Assembly: GCA_963791295.1 (NCBI GenBank)
Contig: CAWBRY010000001.1
Location: 1,178,001-1,242,000 of the forward strand
DNA: 64,000 bases
Reading direction: 5' to 3'
Origin: CAWBRY01 sp963791295
Lineage (GTDB): Bacteria; Bacteroidota; Bacteroidia; Chitinophagales; Chitinophagaceae
In this document: positions 19,668 to 29,529 of the stretch, one piece after another
Position numbering within the stretch: position 1 is the stretch's first letter
Layout of the letters: each line of letters opens with the position of its first letter
Program-made: the position numbers and the translations under genes
Notes under the pieces: model-generated
Told to the model about the DNA's origin: nothing
Database searches by the model: none
What the model saw: only the letters and a program-made list of their open reading frames with translations

Positions 19668-19759
19668 AAGGCAATAATAGTTAGTTGGTACGCAAATCAG
19701 GATTAGTTAGCTTATTCATTGATAGTTGAGGGTCTGAATCTGTATGAAAAAAAATTGAT

Positions 19760-20164
19760 CTAGGCAGGAGCGCTGCTGTTAGTTTCTGCGTGATCTAATT
19801 TATCTCCGTTTTCACTCTCATCGGGGGTGGCGGTAGAACCTTCAGCAGGCGGAGTGTTATTCTTTATAGTTAGTTGAAAACTGCTGTTCAATATAAACTC
19901 ATAGTCCTGGCGGCGTGTGAGGTCCCTCGTTACTTCGTCTTCACTCAGGATGGTTGCCAACTCCTTTGCCAGGGGCGGAGGATTTGTGATATTCTGAATC
20001 CGACCCATGTGCAAGCTGATAGTAAAGGAATACTTTACTTTGCGACCGGCGGCTGCGCGTTGAAAATCGGTCTGATTCATGTTCAATGACTGAGGGCCAT
20101 TGACAGATCTTTTCATCAGTATTTTGATAATTGGCAGGTACTTATTCCAGGTCTGAGTAAACAT
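19760..20164 (-). CDS. conserved-looking protein of unknown function
   Basis: 134 residues, soluble, beginning MFTQTWNKYLPIIKILMKRS. The middle alternates strands and charged turns (GRKVKYSFTISLHMGRIQNI, EFILNSSFQLTIKN) and the last 35 residues are low-complexity, acidic and Pro/Ser/Thr-rich. No domain is recognised. It lies about 30 bases after another small unknown gene and 90 bases before the helicase gene, all in the same direction. Confidence 0.65.
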   Translation of the reverse strand: MFTQTWNKYLPIIKILMKRSVNGPQSLNMNQTDFQRAAAGRKVKYSFTISLHMGRIQNITNPPPLAKELATILSEDEVTRDLTRRQDYEFILNSSFQLTIKNNTPPAEGSTATPDESENGDKLDHAETNSSAPA

Positions 20165-20196
20165 GAATGGATAATTTTATTTTCAAAAACATTTAT

Positions 20197-20451
20197 TTAC
20201 GATTCTTCCGACAGCCTGGTAAACTCCATGCCATTAAATATTCTGGCGAGGTTCATATCCTTTGTTTTTTTCCAGGCATCTATATTTGAATGAGTGACTA
20301 TTCGCCAAAAGTTTTTGGAACGCAGCTCGGCATAATCGTTGCCTTTGATAAACAAACCGGTGATGGTACTTCGTTGCTTGAAATGAATATTAAGAGCTTT
20401 ATCTGTATGATTTTTTGTTTCTACAAACTTGATAATTGCATCATTTGTCAT
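20197..20451 (-). CDS. small protein of unknown function
   Basis: 84 residues from ATG 20451: MTNDAIIKFVETKNHTDKAL, then INIHFKQRSTITGLFIKGND, FWRIVTHSNIDAWKKTKDMN and a C-terminal ARIFNGMEFTRLSEES. An upstream in-frame start at 20526 would add a hydrophobic Cys-rich leader that looks non-coding, so the shorter form is preferred. The compact strand-turn-strand pattern suggests a small folded domain. It precedes the 134-residue unknown gene by 32 bases. Function unknown. Confidence 0.65.
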   Translation of the reverse strand: MTNDAIIKFVETKNHTDKALNIHFKQRSTITGLFIKGNDYAELRSKNFWRIVTHSNIDAWKKTKDMNLARIFNGMEFTRLSEES

Positions 20452-20710
20452 TTTCAATTGATTTAAAAGTGTGACCAAAAAAAGAGAGCATATCCAGCCC
20501 CCGCATGATCCGAATAATATGATCAAAAGCGTTGGTTACCATTGGCTGCGGACAGTGCACAAAGTGGATGGGTGGATTTCTAAAAGCAGCTCGAATTTGC
20601 CGCCGCAAATATACGCCGAATCGGAGAGATTATGGGATTTATTTTCATATAAAATTGAAATGCAAAGAGTTGCTTACCGATCGATATCCGGAAGCCTTAG
20701 GCTCGAATCA

Positions 20711-23156
20711 TCAGTTCGTGCGTTCAGCTGATTCCTCGTTGAACGTATTGTTCTCTTCCTTCTTGCGGAGACCAAAATTATAACGCACATTCAATCCAAA
20801 CCGGCGGGTATCGCTTCGACGCGAACCATTGGCATTTACCGAGCCCTGGTGTATCATGAATTCATTTTTATTCGTAGCAAAAATATCATTCATGCTTACC
20901 GTAACGACTAGCTTTTGATTCAGGAACTGGCGGTTAATGCTGGTATTCAGAGAACCGAAAGTGCTGAGTTCATAGAATTGCTGTTGACCACGCAGGCGTA
21001 TGAAACCATTTAGAGTGACCTGCGATCGCTTATCTAATTTTAAAGTATGGTATGTGAAGAAAGTCCATGTGCCTTTCTTAAATGCCAATGGCTGATTCTC
21101 ATATAATCCCTGGTAGAAATTGTGATTGTATTGCGCACCAACAACAAAGAAATACTTCTTACCGGGAGGTACGGCGCCCAACGCTCTTAAATACCATTCT
21201 TTATTGGTCCCAAGATTATCATAAGTCCTGAATGCCTGACTTTGACTGCTATCGGCTTGATAAATGACATTGGTAAAAATGTCTTTTGTTTTATTTACTC
21301 CCACTGCAAAAATGGGACGTTCATCGACACTGATGTTCGCTTCGTAATTCGTTGTGAATTGCGGACGCAGCCCGGGATTTCCCACCTTCGGAGAGATATT
21401 GATCTACAAATCGCGGAAAGGGGTTCAGCTGTTCATAGACAGGTCGCGATATAGTACGGCGATAAACCAAATAAGCGCGAAGTTCATAACCTGCTATCTT
21501 CATTATTTTCTTGCTGACATATATGTACGGAAAGAAATCAGTTCGGTGTATATTAAAGGAGGTATCTGTGGGAACAAGCTGTCGGCCTTTCATATTGGTG
21601 TTCTCCATCCGGGTCCCGGCTTTTATCACAATGTCAGAAATCGTCTTAGACCCCTGTAAGTATACAGCATTGATATTCTCATCGTAATTAAATGTATTTG
21701 TCCGGGCATTGTCTTTTTCACGAATGCCGGCTGATTCCCTGAAATAACCTGTAATGCTGTGATATTTCAATAAGGAGCCTTTCACGCCCGTTTCAATCGT
21801 GAATTTGTGAGGCAACTTCCATTTGAGATCAGTTTGCCCGGTTAAGAAATACCTCTTGTTGTTGCTGTTCCCATCTCCTCCAATTTCGGAGACAGCAGGA
21901 AGATAAAACAAGGTATTGAACAATTGATCCGCATTATTTCGGGTATACGTGAAGGATAGGTCGCTGCTCCATTCCGATCCAACGGTATCGATCTTATATT
22001 TGGCAGAAATTCCATTATTAAAATTCAGCACCGACCCCTGGTTGTTAGACGTGTTCAGGTTGCTCGTGATGGCTTGTGAATTGTTAATCGCACTAATCGC
22101 ACTTTGGTTGTGGGTTTGGTTATCAAAATTATTCCGGCTCAAGCGTCCGTCGAAGCTCAATCCCCATTTCTTATTGAATTCATACGCCAGCCCATAACTT
22201 ATGAAATACACATGCGAAGGATATTTTGTATTTGCATTTTGGCTCAATAACGAATCAAGCGAAAAGCGCCGGTCGGTGATGATCCGTTCATAAGTATTAC
22301 GGTTGCTATAATTAACGTTGAGATATGCACTTTTTCTTCCATCACTATTATTGAGGTTTAATCCAATGTATTCATTGGCATAATTCCCTTGTTGCCACCC
22401 GGCATTGACGCTACCGGTGAGGCCGATCTTAACCCCCTTTTTCAAAACTACATTCACAATACCACCGCCGCCGGAGGCATCGTATTTGGCAGAGGGCGTT
22501 CTCAAGATTTCGATGCTGGCAATGGAATTGGGCGGTAGGCTTTTCAGGAGATTGGCGATATCTGAAGCACTCATCTTCATTTCCCTGCCATTGATATAGA
22601 CAGTGGCCGGAGTGAGGCTGTTGATATAAATATTTCCGTCCTGGTCGACAAAAAGCCCGGGCGTTTTTTCGATTACTTCATATCCACTGGTCGAACTGGC
22701 GGCCAGATTTTCAGGATCGATAATGGTCTTGTCATCTTCCTGTCTCATGAGAGGCTTTTGGGAGGTTACCACCACCGTTTTCAAAGTCTTTGGCAGCGGC
22801 TCAGCATTGAAAGTAAAATGTGTTTGATTTCCGGATACCTGTATCCCTTTTTTTATCAATTGATAGTTAACGGTACTGATCTCGACGATATACTGTCCCT
22901 TAGGCAATTTAAAAACAGCGATGCCTGTACTATCACCTACTTTTTCCTGTACTCCCGCGGTGTCGCTCCTGTCGTAGACAACGAAAGTGGCAAATGATAC
23001 CGGTTCCCTTTTGTGGTTGTTGACCTTTAGCGTTACGTCGATCGATTCCTCCCTGGGATTGGTTTCCTGAGCTTGAAGGGATAAGCTAAATAAAATAGAT
23101 GCGGGAAAAAAAATGAAAAAGCTTCGAAGGGTAAGAGAAAGTAACGAATGCATCAC
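20711..23156 (-). CDS. outer membrane beta-barrel receptor with carboxypeptidase regulatory domain (frameshifted)
   Basis: About 810 residues, outer membrane protein of the TonB-receptor-like OMP_b-brl_3 family. A signal peptide (LRSFFIFFPASILFSLSLQA) is followed by a carboxypeptidase regulatory-like domain (residues 38-120: DVTLKVNNHKREPVSFATF, FKLPKGQYIVEISTVNY), then a plug with LAASSTSGYEVIEKTPGLFV, ATVYINGREMKMSASDIANL and IEILRTPSAKYDASGGGGIV. The rest is a barrel ending in RRFGLNVRYNFGLRKKEEN. One frame break is near 21350-21385. Ligand unknown; no SusD-like partner is adjacent. Confidence 0.9.
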
Positions 23157-23244
23157 CGCTGCCTGGTTGAATTAGGAAAAAGTAAAAATAAGAATTGATG
23201 AGGGCCATTTTGTTATTGATTCTCTAATATTCCGTTTTTCAAAT

Positions 23245-23252
23245 TAAGTTTG
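23245..23252 (+). promoter_or_regulatory. candidate -7 box before the YdeI-like gene
   Basis: TAAGTTTG matches TAnnTTTG exactly and lies 15 bases before ATG 23268. It overlaps the upstream in-frame ATG at 23250, which supports the later start. Confidence 0.4.
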
Positions 23253-23267
23253 TCACGAACTACGGAT

Positions 23268-23789
23268 ATGGTCAGCTTTATTACTTCCATCCTAAAATTT
23301 GAGAAGCAAGGCGAAAAGACCGGTTGGACATACATTGAGATTCCCGCGGATATTGCACTAAAGATCAAAGCTGGTAATAAAAAATCGTTTCGTGTAAAGG
23401 GAAAGCTGGATAAGTTCCAGATCGCCGGCGTTTCGTTGTTACCGATGGGAGGCGGCGCATTCATCATGCCTATCAATCAGTCCATGCGAAAGGGTACTGG
23501 AAAACGACATGGCGCCATGCTGAAAGTACAATTGGAAATCGACGAAAAGGCGTATCAGTTGAATAAGGATTTTATGGCATGCCTGGCAGAAGAGCCTGCA
23601 GGGCTCGCATTTTTCAAGAGTTTGCCCAGGTCGCATCAAAATTATTTTAGCAAATGGATTGAAAGTGCTAAAACGGAGCCTACCCGGACGAAAAGAATCG
23701 CCCAGGCTGTAAATGGTTTGTCACGGAAGCAGAGTTTTCCCGAGATCCTCAGGAGCCTGAAAAAGGACAAAGATGAATTGATGGGTTGA
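23268..23789 (+). CDS. YdeI/OmdA and DUF1905 domain protein
   Basis: Cytosolic protein of 173 residues. The first half is DUF1905-like: GWTYIEIPADIALKI, FRVKGKLDKFQIAGVSLLPM, GGGAFIMPINQSMRKG. The second half matches the YdeI/OmpD-associated (OmdA) domain: FFKSLPRSHQNYFSKWIESA followed by TRTKRIAQAVNGL. The fusion of both parts is common in Bacteroidota. Biochemical role unknown. The gene stands 34 bases before the Mur ligase gene and reads the same way. Confidence 0.82.
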   Translation: MVSFITSILKFEKQGEKTGWTYIEIPADIALKIKAGNKKSFRVKGKLDKFQIAGVSLLPMGGGAFIMPINQSMRKGTGKRHGAMLKVQLEIDEKAYQLNKDFMACLAEEPAGLAFFKSLPRSHQNYFSKWIESAKTEPTRTKRIAQAVNGLSRKQSFPEILRSLKKDKDELMG

Positions 23790-23823
23790 AGCCATTACGC
23801 CATCTTTGACATTATTTTGCAAC

Positions 23824-25200
23824 ATGATCTCTTCTATTGACGATTTTAAGAAACCTTTTTTTATTGGAATAGCAGGTAGCGGCATGAGCGCTATTGCACA
23901 ATATCTGCAAGGCATAGGAAAAGAAGTAAGCGGCAGCGACCGGTTTTTTACAGCTGATGAACATAATGAAACAAAAGATAAGTTGCAGGCAGAAGGCATT
24001 CAATGTTTTGTTCAGAATGGCGAGGGCATTCATTCCGGGACAGACATGGTTGTTGTTTCCACCGCAGTGGAAGACACCGTAATGGAAGTCCAAAAGGCCA
24101 AAGCGCTAGGTATCCCAATCCTGAAAAGAGCCGAGTTGCTTTCTATGATTGCTGCGAGTAAGAAAACGATTGCAGTTGGAGGAACCAGCGGCAAGAGTAC
24201 GACCAGCGCCATGCTTTACGACATAATGCATCATGCCGGCATGGAGCCCAGCATCATCAGCGGGGCCGGACTCGTCAGCCTTATGAAAGATGGAAGGATT
24301 GGCAATGCAAGTGTCGGTTCAGGCGATTGGTTGGTGATTGAAGCAGACGAGAGCGATGGCTCGATTACCCAATATCATCCGGATTGGGGACTGTTAATAA
24401 ATATTGACAAAGACCATAAGGAAATAGATGCGCTCATGGATGTGTTCCGGATCTTCAGAGATAACAGTACTCATTTTTCCGTCAATCAATCTCACTCATT
24501 AGCAAAAAAACTCTCTCAGGATATACGACAGGATTTTTCTGTGGATATTCATTCTAAGGCGGGTTTTATTGCAACTGATTTTGTTCAACGTGGAATGATG
24601 ATTTCATTTAAGATCAATGGAGTTGATTTTGATATGAAGTTAGTAGGCAGGCATAACATGGAAAATGCATTAGCAGCCTCATCCATTTCCTGTCAATGCG
24701 GAGTCGAACTTAAGATTTGTGCAGATGCACTTCAGAACTATGAGGGTATTTATCGTCGTCACCAGGTATTCGGCAATAAAAAAGGAGTTTGGTTGATCGA
24801 TGACTATGCGCATAATCCCGTGAAGTGTGCTGCGGCCATCGAAGCTTGCCAACCCATTGCGCCAAAGGTCGTAGCCTGGTTTCAGCCACACGGATACGGA
24901 CCAACGAAATTTCTACGCCACGATTTTGTAGAGGAAATAGGTCGTGTGTTAAGGCCCAGTGATGAAATTTGGATGAGCGAAATATTCTATGCCGGTGGCA
25001 CAGCCACAAAAGATATTTCTGCAAAGGATTTGATTGATGATCTCGTTTCCTCTGACAGCACCGCTTTTTTTGTTGAAAATAGAAACGACCTGCTGAACAG
25101 TATAAGGCCACATTTGACAGATGATTGCGTTTTATTGCTGATGGGAGCGAGAGATCCTTCGCTGGAGCAGTTTGCTAAACAAGTTTGGGGAGAGTTGTGA
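23824..25200 (+). CDS. Mur ligase family protein (MurC/Mpl-like)
   Basis: 458-residue ATP-dependent amide ligase of the peptidoglycan family. The N-terminal UDP-binding loop is GIAGSGMSAIAQYLQGIGKE, the ATP loop GGTSGKSTTSAM (GTHGKTT in classical MurC and Mpl), then LVIEADESDGS, LINIDKDHKEIDAL, LVGRHNMENALAA and DDYAHNPVKC. All three Mur domains are present. The changed P-loop and TSGKST argue for a paralogue of MurC, possibly Mpl-like in cell-wall recycling, rather than the main enzyme. Its TGA stop abuts a heptamer repeat. Start 23824 gives MISSIDDFKK. Confidence 0.85.
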   Translation: MISSIDDFKKPFFIGIAGSGMSAIAQYLQGIGKEVSGSDRFFTADEHNETKDKLQAEGIQCFVQNGEGIHSGTDMVVVSTAVEDTVMEVQKAKALGIPILKRAELLSMIAASKKTIAVGGTSGKSTTSAMLYDIMHHAGMEPSIISGAGLVSLMKDGRIGNASVGSGDWLVIEADESDGSITQYHPDWGLLINIDKDHKEIDALMDVFRIFRDNSTHFSVNQSHSLAKKLSQDIRQDFSVDIHSKAGFIATDFVQRGMMISFKINGVDFDMKLVGRHNMENALAASSISCQCGVELKICADALQNYEGIYRRHQVFGNKKGVWLIDDYAHNPVKCAAAIEACQPIAPKVVAWFQPHGYGPTKFLRHDFVEEIGRVLRPSDEIWMSEIFYAGGTATKDISAKDLIDDLVSSDSTAFFVENRNDLLNSIRPHLTDDCVLLLMGARDPSLEQFAKQVWGEL

Positions 25201-25201
25201 A

Positions 25202-25229
25202 TGGTGAGTGGTGAGTGGTGAATGGTGAG
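25202..25229 (+). repeat. four tandem TGGTGAR heptamers
   Basis: TGGTGAG, TGGTGAG, TGGTGAA, TGGTGAG without gaps, starting one base after the stop codon of the Mur ligase gene. The reverse complement (YTCACCA) occurs seven times in tandem at 42564-42612. Confidence 0.85.
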
Positions 25230-25274
25230 AACCCACCTCTGAGTCGTTTATATTTAGCATTGCTCCGATAGTCG

Positions 25275-25290
25275 CCCCTCCAGGGAGGGG
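25275..25290. repeat. GC-rich palindrome CCCCTCC-AG-GGAGGGG
   Basis: Seven-base perfect arms around AG, in a gene-free stretch between two other repeat tracts. It could act as a bidirectional terminator between the convergent neighbours or be a REP-like element. Confidence 0.6.
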
Positions 25291-25294
25291 AAAT

Positions 25295-25349
25295 TCTAGA
25301 ATCCAGCATCTAGAATCTAGCATCTAGTATCAAGCATCTAGAACCTGCA
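25295..25349. repeat. four tandem copies of a 14-base unit (TCTAGAATCNAGCA)
   Basis: TCTAGAATCCAGCA, TCTAGAATCTAGCA, TCTAGTATCAAGCA and a final 13-base TCTAGAACCTGCA. The last copies run into the 3' end of the leftward gene at 25330 and encode its final residues and stop. Confidence 0.85.
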
Positions 25350-25821
25350 TCTTATTCTCCTGCGCGACCGGAAGAAGCATATACCAGCAAAGTGCGAGTA
25401 AAAGACTGGATTGTGCATTAGGAGTTGTGCGATCCTTTACTTGTACCTCGCCACTGCCGCTATTGTCGACATTGATTCCGCAAACCATAAGCGGCTGTTC
25501 CCTGGATTCTTTATAAATCACCAATTCTGGTTGAGGGTTATTCTGAATAGTGTAGGCAAATTTCTCATTATTGAGCTCAATCACGGTTTCCTTATTCTCT
25601 GACAGCAGCTGACCCATGCGGACACCATATTCATTGCACAGCACCGTCTTATTTCTTAGAAAGCCTTCCTTGCGGATCATGAAGACCCTTTTTTCCGCAG
25701 CATACTCGATCCTGGCTGCATTGGTGAAGGGATGGAAATCCAGGGTAAGAAGTTTCTTGTTGTTGTTCGACAACACATAGACTTCCTTGTTGGCGGTGGC
25801 CAGAACTTTTTCCCATTTCAT
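25330..25821 (-). CDS. protein of unknown function with a hydrophobic C-terminal segment
   Basis: 163 residues with no signal peptide. It begins MKWEKVLATANKEVYVLSNN and continues as alternating short strands: KLLTLDFHPFTNAARIEYAA, KRVFMIRKEGFLRNKTVLCN, EKFAYTIQNNPQPELVIYKE. Near the C-terminus QSSLLLALCWYMLLPVA could be a membrane segment. The layout resembles LURP-one/tubby-like scaffold domains (beta barrel plus hydrophobic C-terminal helix), which is only a suggestion. Its final codons are made of a 14-base tandem repeat, so the natural end may have been altered. Confidence 0.6.
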   Translation of the reverse strand: MKWEKVLATANKEVYVLSNNNKKLLTLDFHPFTNAARIEYAAEKRVFMIRKEGFLRNKTVLCNEYGVRMGQLLSENKETVIELNNEKFAYTIQNNPQPELVIYKESREQPLMVCGINVDNSGSGEVQVKDRTTPNAQSSLLLALCWYMLLPVAQENKMQVLDA

Positions 25822-25939
25822 AGTTTATAGTTTTGAAAAACCCTATAAGGCGTTATAAATTACAACCCTTATCTCCGTAAACATCTGGTTAACCAAAAAT
25901 TAATATTAAGTTCATATTGGAGCCATTTTGGGTGAATAA

Positions 25940-25969
25940 ACTGTGGGAAACCAGTAAGATATCCACAGT
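25940..25969. promoter_or_regulatory. inverted repeat upstream of the deaminase gene
   Basis: ACTGTGG and CCACAGT, perfect seven-base arms 16 bases apart, 34 bases before the deaminase start. Possible operator or hairpin; no regulator is identifiable. Confidence 0.35.
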
Positions 25970-26002
25970 ATTTTCCCGAAATTTGGTATCCAAAAGCATC
26001 CG

Positions 26003-26482
26003 ATGCTAACCAAATCCCAGGAATATTTTTTGGAAAAGGCCATTGAGCTTTCACGCCTGGGTATGAGCAATAGCCAGGGTGGACCTTTCGGATGCATTAT
26101 CGTACAGGGAGAATTGATCGTGGGTAGTGGATATAACCAGGTCACTTCCAGCAATGACCCAACGGCACATGCCGAATTAGTGGCAATACGGGAAGCCTGC
26201 GGCAAGCTGGGTACCTTTCAACTCACAGATTGCGAATTATTTAGTAGCTGCGAGCCCTGCCCCATGTGCCTGGGAGCCATTTATTGGGCAAGGTTAAAGC
26301 AAGTGATATTTGCAAATACCAGGACAGAAGCTGCCGCGATCGGCTTTGACGATGATATCATTTACCAGGAGATCAACACGGAGCTGCGCGATAGAAAAAT
26401 TCCCTTTATTCATTCGCCACACTCCAAAGCAAGAGCTGTCTTTGATGCGTGGCAGAAAAAGACAGATAAAAAACAATACTAG
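26003..26482 (+). CDS. nucleoside/guanine deaminase (GuaD-like)
   Basis: Zinc-dependent deaminase of the cytidine deaminase superfamily, 159 residues. The zinc ligands and catalytic glutamate are in NDPTAHAELVAIREAC (HAE) and SSCEPCPMCLGAIYWARL (PCxxC). The sequence around these, NQVTSSNDPTAHAE and ASCEPCPMC-like SSCEPCPMCLGAIYWA, together with the acidic C-terminal half, is closer to guanine deaminase GuaD of Bacillus than to tRNA adenosine deaminase TadA. The likely reaction is guanine to xanthine in purine salvage. The gene stands alone between convergent or divergent neighbours. Confidence 0.88.
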   Translation: MLTKSQEYFLEKAIELSRLGMSNSQGGPFGCIIVQGELIVGSGYNQVTSSNDPTAHAELVAIREACGKLGTFQLTDCELFSSCEPCPMCLGAIYWARLKQVIFANTRTEAAAIGFDDDIIYQEINTELRDRKIPFIHSPHSKARAVFDAWQKKTDKKQY

Positions 26483-26520
26483 TCAGTAACTCTTAGTCAC
26501 CAAATTACTTCCGATCAACT

Positions 26521-29500
26521 CTATTGAACAATCAGCTCCTGGTTGACAATCCTGTTTCCAGTTTGTATTCTTACAATGTACGCTCCGGGTCTCAACTGAT
26601 GATTTACGGTCACCTGATCCCGTCCTGAATATTGCCGGCTTAAATGAAGTTTACCACTCATATCATAAACAGACACACTGAGTTTTTCCTTTCCGGTACT
26701 ACCCAATTGAATGGTAAAGCTCTTACCACGGACTGGATTGGGATAAACAATTATTCTTCCCGGCTGATCCGGTTGGGTGATCGATGTGAGATTTCTGGGA
26801 TCCTCTTTGGCTGAAATGGTAGCTGGCGTTGTAAACGACCAAACCGGTCCCACCGTCGTATTGGTCCCATCAAACAACTCCACATACCATTCGTATCCGG
26901 TTGATGAGAGAAGATTGGGCCAGTTCGTGCAAGCCGTAGTACCAGAGCCGACAGCGGGCAATTCACCAATTAGTGCGAAATTGTTTGGATTGGTGGTTAG
27001 ATTTATGTCCAGTTCAAATTGACTATCCGCATCGGTTTCAAACGTGCCGAGATATGGCGAGTAAGTTTTAGCAGATAGTTTATTTAAAGATGGATCGAAT
27101 TCATATATCCTCAGCAAACCATTTCCACCGCCACTTCTTCCCTGGTAATCGGATAACAAGGTGTGAACGGTGTTACCTGTGTACACATCCGATCTCCGTG
27201 CTTCTCCATCCGACTGATGGATATGACCACAAACAAATAAAACGAAGTTGGGATAGACCTTTAACTTGTTGTAGATAGCCTGACCTTGTGTGCCGAAGGC
27301 GGTGCTTTCGTCAATCCCGTAATGAGTCATCGCAATTACTTTCTTAGTGCTATTGGATTGAACCAGATTTGCGGCCCAATTTAAAACGGCAGAATCCGGT
27401 GATGAATTATACTCCATAGAAATGACCAAAAAGTCAATTCCTCTCGCGGTGAACACATCATAGAAATTATCATTGTTGTTACCGTAATGGCCGCCATAGT
27501 AGCTACGTCCTGTAAAACGAGCCGCACCAAAAAACTGATTATAATATTTGGTTGTTCCGGCAGCAGATCCCATCGGAGACTGATCATGGTTTCCTACGCT
27601 GATACCATAAGGAATCCCTTGAGCGAGGCCGGTCAGTGCCGGATTTTCAATAGTCTTGATTGCCGTGTCGGCTCTTCTCCATTCGATCGAATTATCGGAT
27701 CCCGGAGGATCATCGCCATTTTGTGTACAATCGCCTAACTGTCCCACATAAACGATATTCATCGATTGGCGATTATCGGCGATCCACTTAGTCTGCGCTT
27801 TAAACATGGTATTGTTCCCACCATTGCTTCCCTGAGGTTCGGCAGTATAATATTGCGTATCTGGTAAAACGATAACAGTAAATTTTTGGCCTGCGGCCGC
27901 TTTACGTCTTCCATAGAACCGCGCCCTCAATGTCCCGCCATTCTGATCACTTACATTGGCGCAGAGGGAAGGATTGTTGGAACTTGCTGTTGTATTATTC
28001 GCCGGTGAAGGATTGGTGGGTTGATTGGGAGCGACATTAACGGGAGCCGGCGGAATGGGACTACCAGCTACCCAAACAACGCCATTGACCAGCGTTCCAT
28101 TCAGACCTCCCTGTACGCTATTTGTAGCGACAGTCCCACCACAAGCATTGTTAAAACCCCAACGGCCGCGTAATCCTGTTGCACTGGCAATCTCTGTATT
28201 CATGTTTGCCTGAATGTCGCTCGCCGACCTAACTACGCTCCAAATTCTCAATTCATCCATACTACCATCGAAATAACTATTGGTCGGAGTACTAGTGCTT
28301 CGCCCAATATTTAAATCCTGGTCATTGATCAACATTCCGCAGTTGGGCGTGAGACTAGACCCTGCCTGAACCCCGTTGACAAACATTTTCATCGAATTGG
28401 CAACATCGCTTTGCCACACCAATGCGACATGATACCAGATTCCCGCGGTAATCGCTGTCGACCCGCTTTTTATCGTGAGGGTAGTGGCTGGCGCTGTGCA
28501 ATCCATAGTGAATACTATATTGTTGGTTGGACCATCCAGGTAACACCTCAGTTCTCCATCGTAAGAAGCGCCTGATTTGGTGAGCGAGAAGAGGTATTGA
28601 TCATTGGCATCGAGTGTTCTTGCCTTAAACCAAAATTCAATCGTTCCCGCCGACATCGTCCCGCCCGAAGCGGCAGCCAGATAGTGGCCGAATGTGACAT
28701 AATCATTGGTGCCGTCAAATTGCAAATACGACTTATCAGAGGATGGTTGGTTAAACCCACCATTCCAGGTAGGCGTTCCCGTTAGATTCAAGGTCGCCGC
28801 CCCTGCAATCGAATTGCCTGCTGTGCTGCCGGTATTTTCATTAAGCGCCCAGCGCGATACAAGTCCCGTCCCTGCGGTCAGTTCCAAATTATAGTTCGCT
28901 GAAATCTGTGCATCGGTCCTAACTATATTCCAGATCCTTACCTCGTCGATGCGGCCATTGAAAAATCCCGCAGCCACCCCCGTGGAACTAAAAGCCGTTC
29001 CAATGCCAAAACTCATATCGCTCAATGATTGCGGAGTATAGACAGTGGTTCCAAGATTGAGTGTTTTGTTCAGAGCTCCATTTATATATAGCTTCCAGGT
29101 GTTGGCGGTCACATTAAAACTGGCAGCAACATGCGACCATCCACAGCTACTCAGTGTGGATACACTGGAAACGGGGTGGTTGGTACCATTGGCCTTATCT
29201 TCGAAATCAGCCACCAACTTGCCCGTAGATGGCTCATAGGCCAGGATATAATTCATTTCTTTTGCAGGCGTGCCATCCGTTTCTGCCCTTCCTTTTGAAA
29301 TAATGGGCACCAGGTTTGCGAAACCTCCTGTACCACTGGAAGTGGAAGTGCCCGCGCCGTCGATTTTTATCCATGCTTCCAGAGTAAAATTGGTAAGGTG
29401 CAAGGCTGTTCCATTTCCACCATTCCCGTATTGGCTACTTCCATTTAATTGAATCGATTGGCCGTTGGCTGTAAGCGATGACAAAGAGATTAATATGACG

Positions 29501-29529
29501 AATAGAAAGTTGCTTAAAAAGATCCTCAT
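26521..29529 (-). CDS. T9SS-secreted LamG / calcineurin-like phosphoesterase protein
   Basis: About 1002 residues. The start at 29529 (MRIFLSNFLFVILI) gives a good signal peptide; an ATG 33 bases upstream only adds a polar leader. Two LamG/concanavalin-like domains occupy residues about 25-240 and 265-460 (FTLEAWIKIDG, GTIEFWFKARTLD, WSHVAASF, WYHVALVW). A metallophosphoesterase domain follows with LPDTQYYT, VGQLGDCTQNGD, VGNHDQSP, MTHYGID and CGHIHQSDG, giving a full metal-ligand set. The last 80 residues are a type IX sorting domain (IIVYPNPVRGKSFTIQ, YDMSGKL, LRPGAYIVRI). Substrate unknown. Confidence 0.92.
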   Translation of the reverse strand: MRIFLSNFLFVILISLSSLTANGQSIQLNGSSQYGNGGNGTALHLTNFTLEAWIKIDGAGTSTSSGTGGFANLVPIISKGRAETDGTPAKEMNYILAYEPSTGKLVADFEDKANGTNHPVSSVSTLSSCGWSHVAASFNVTANTWKLYINGALNKTLNLGTTVYTPQSLSDMSFGIGTAFSSTGVAAGFFNGRIDEVRIWNIVRTDAQISANYNLELTAGTGLVSRWALNENTGSTAGNSIAGAATLNLTGTPTWNGGFNQPSSDKSYLQFDGTNDYVTFGHYLAAASGGTMSAGTIEFWFKARTLDANDQYLFSLTKSGASYDGELRCYLDGPTNNIVFTMDCTAPATTLTIKSGSTAITAGIWYHVALVWQSDVANSMKMFVNGVQAGSSLTPNCGMLINDQDLNIGRSTSTPTNSYFDGSMDELRIWSVVRSASDIQANMNTEIASATGLRGRWGFNNACGGTVATNSVQGGLNGTLVNGVVWVAGSPIPPAPVNVAPNQPTNPSPANNTTASSNNPSLCANVSDQNGGTLRARFYGRRKAAAGQKFTVIVLPDTQYYTAEPQGSNGGNNTMFKAQTKWIADNRQSMNIVYVGQLGDCTQNGDDPPGSDNSIEWRRADTAIKTIENPALTGLAQGIPYGISVGNHDQSPMGSAAGTTKYYNQFFGAARFTGRSYYGGHYGNNNDNFYDVFTARGIDFLVISMEYNSSPDSAVLNWAANLVQSNSTKKVIAMTHYGIDESTAFGTQGQAIYNKLKVYPNFVLFVCGHIHQSDGEARRSDVYTGNTVHTLLSDYQGRSGGGNGLLRIYEFDPSLNKLSAKTYSPYLGTFETDADSQFELDINLTTNPNNFALIGELPAVGSGTTACTNWPNLLSSTGYEWYVELFDGTNTTVGPVWSFTTPATISAKEDPRNLTSITQPDQPGRIIVYPNPVRGKSFTIQLGSTGKEKLSVSVYDMSGKLHLSRQYSGRDQVTVNHQLRPGAYIVRIQTGNRIVNQELIVQ

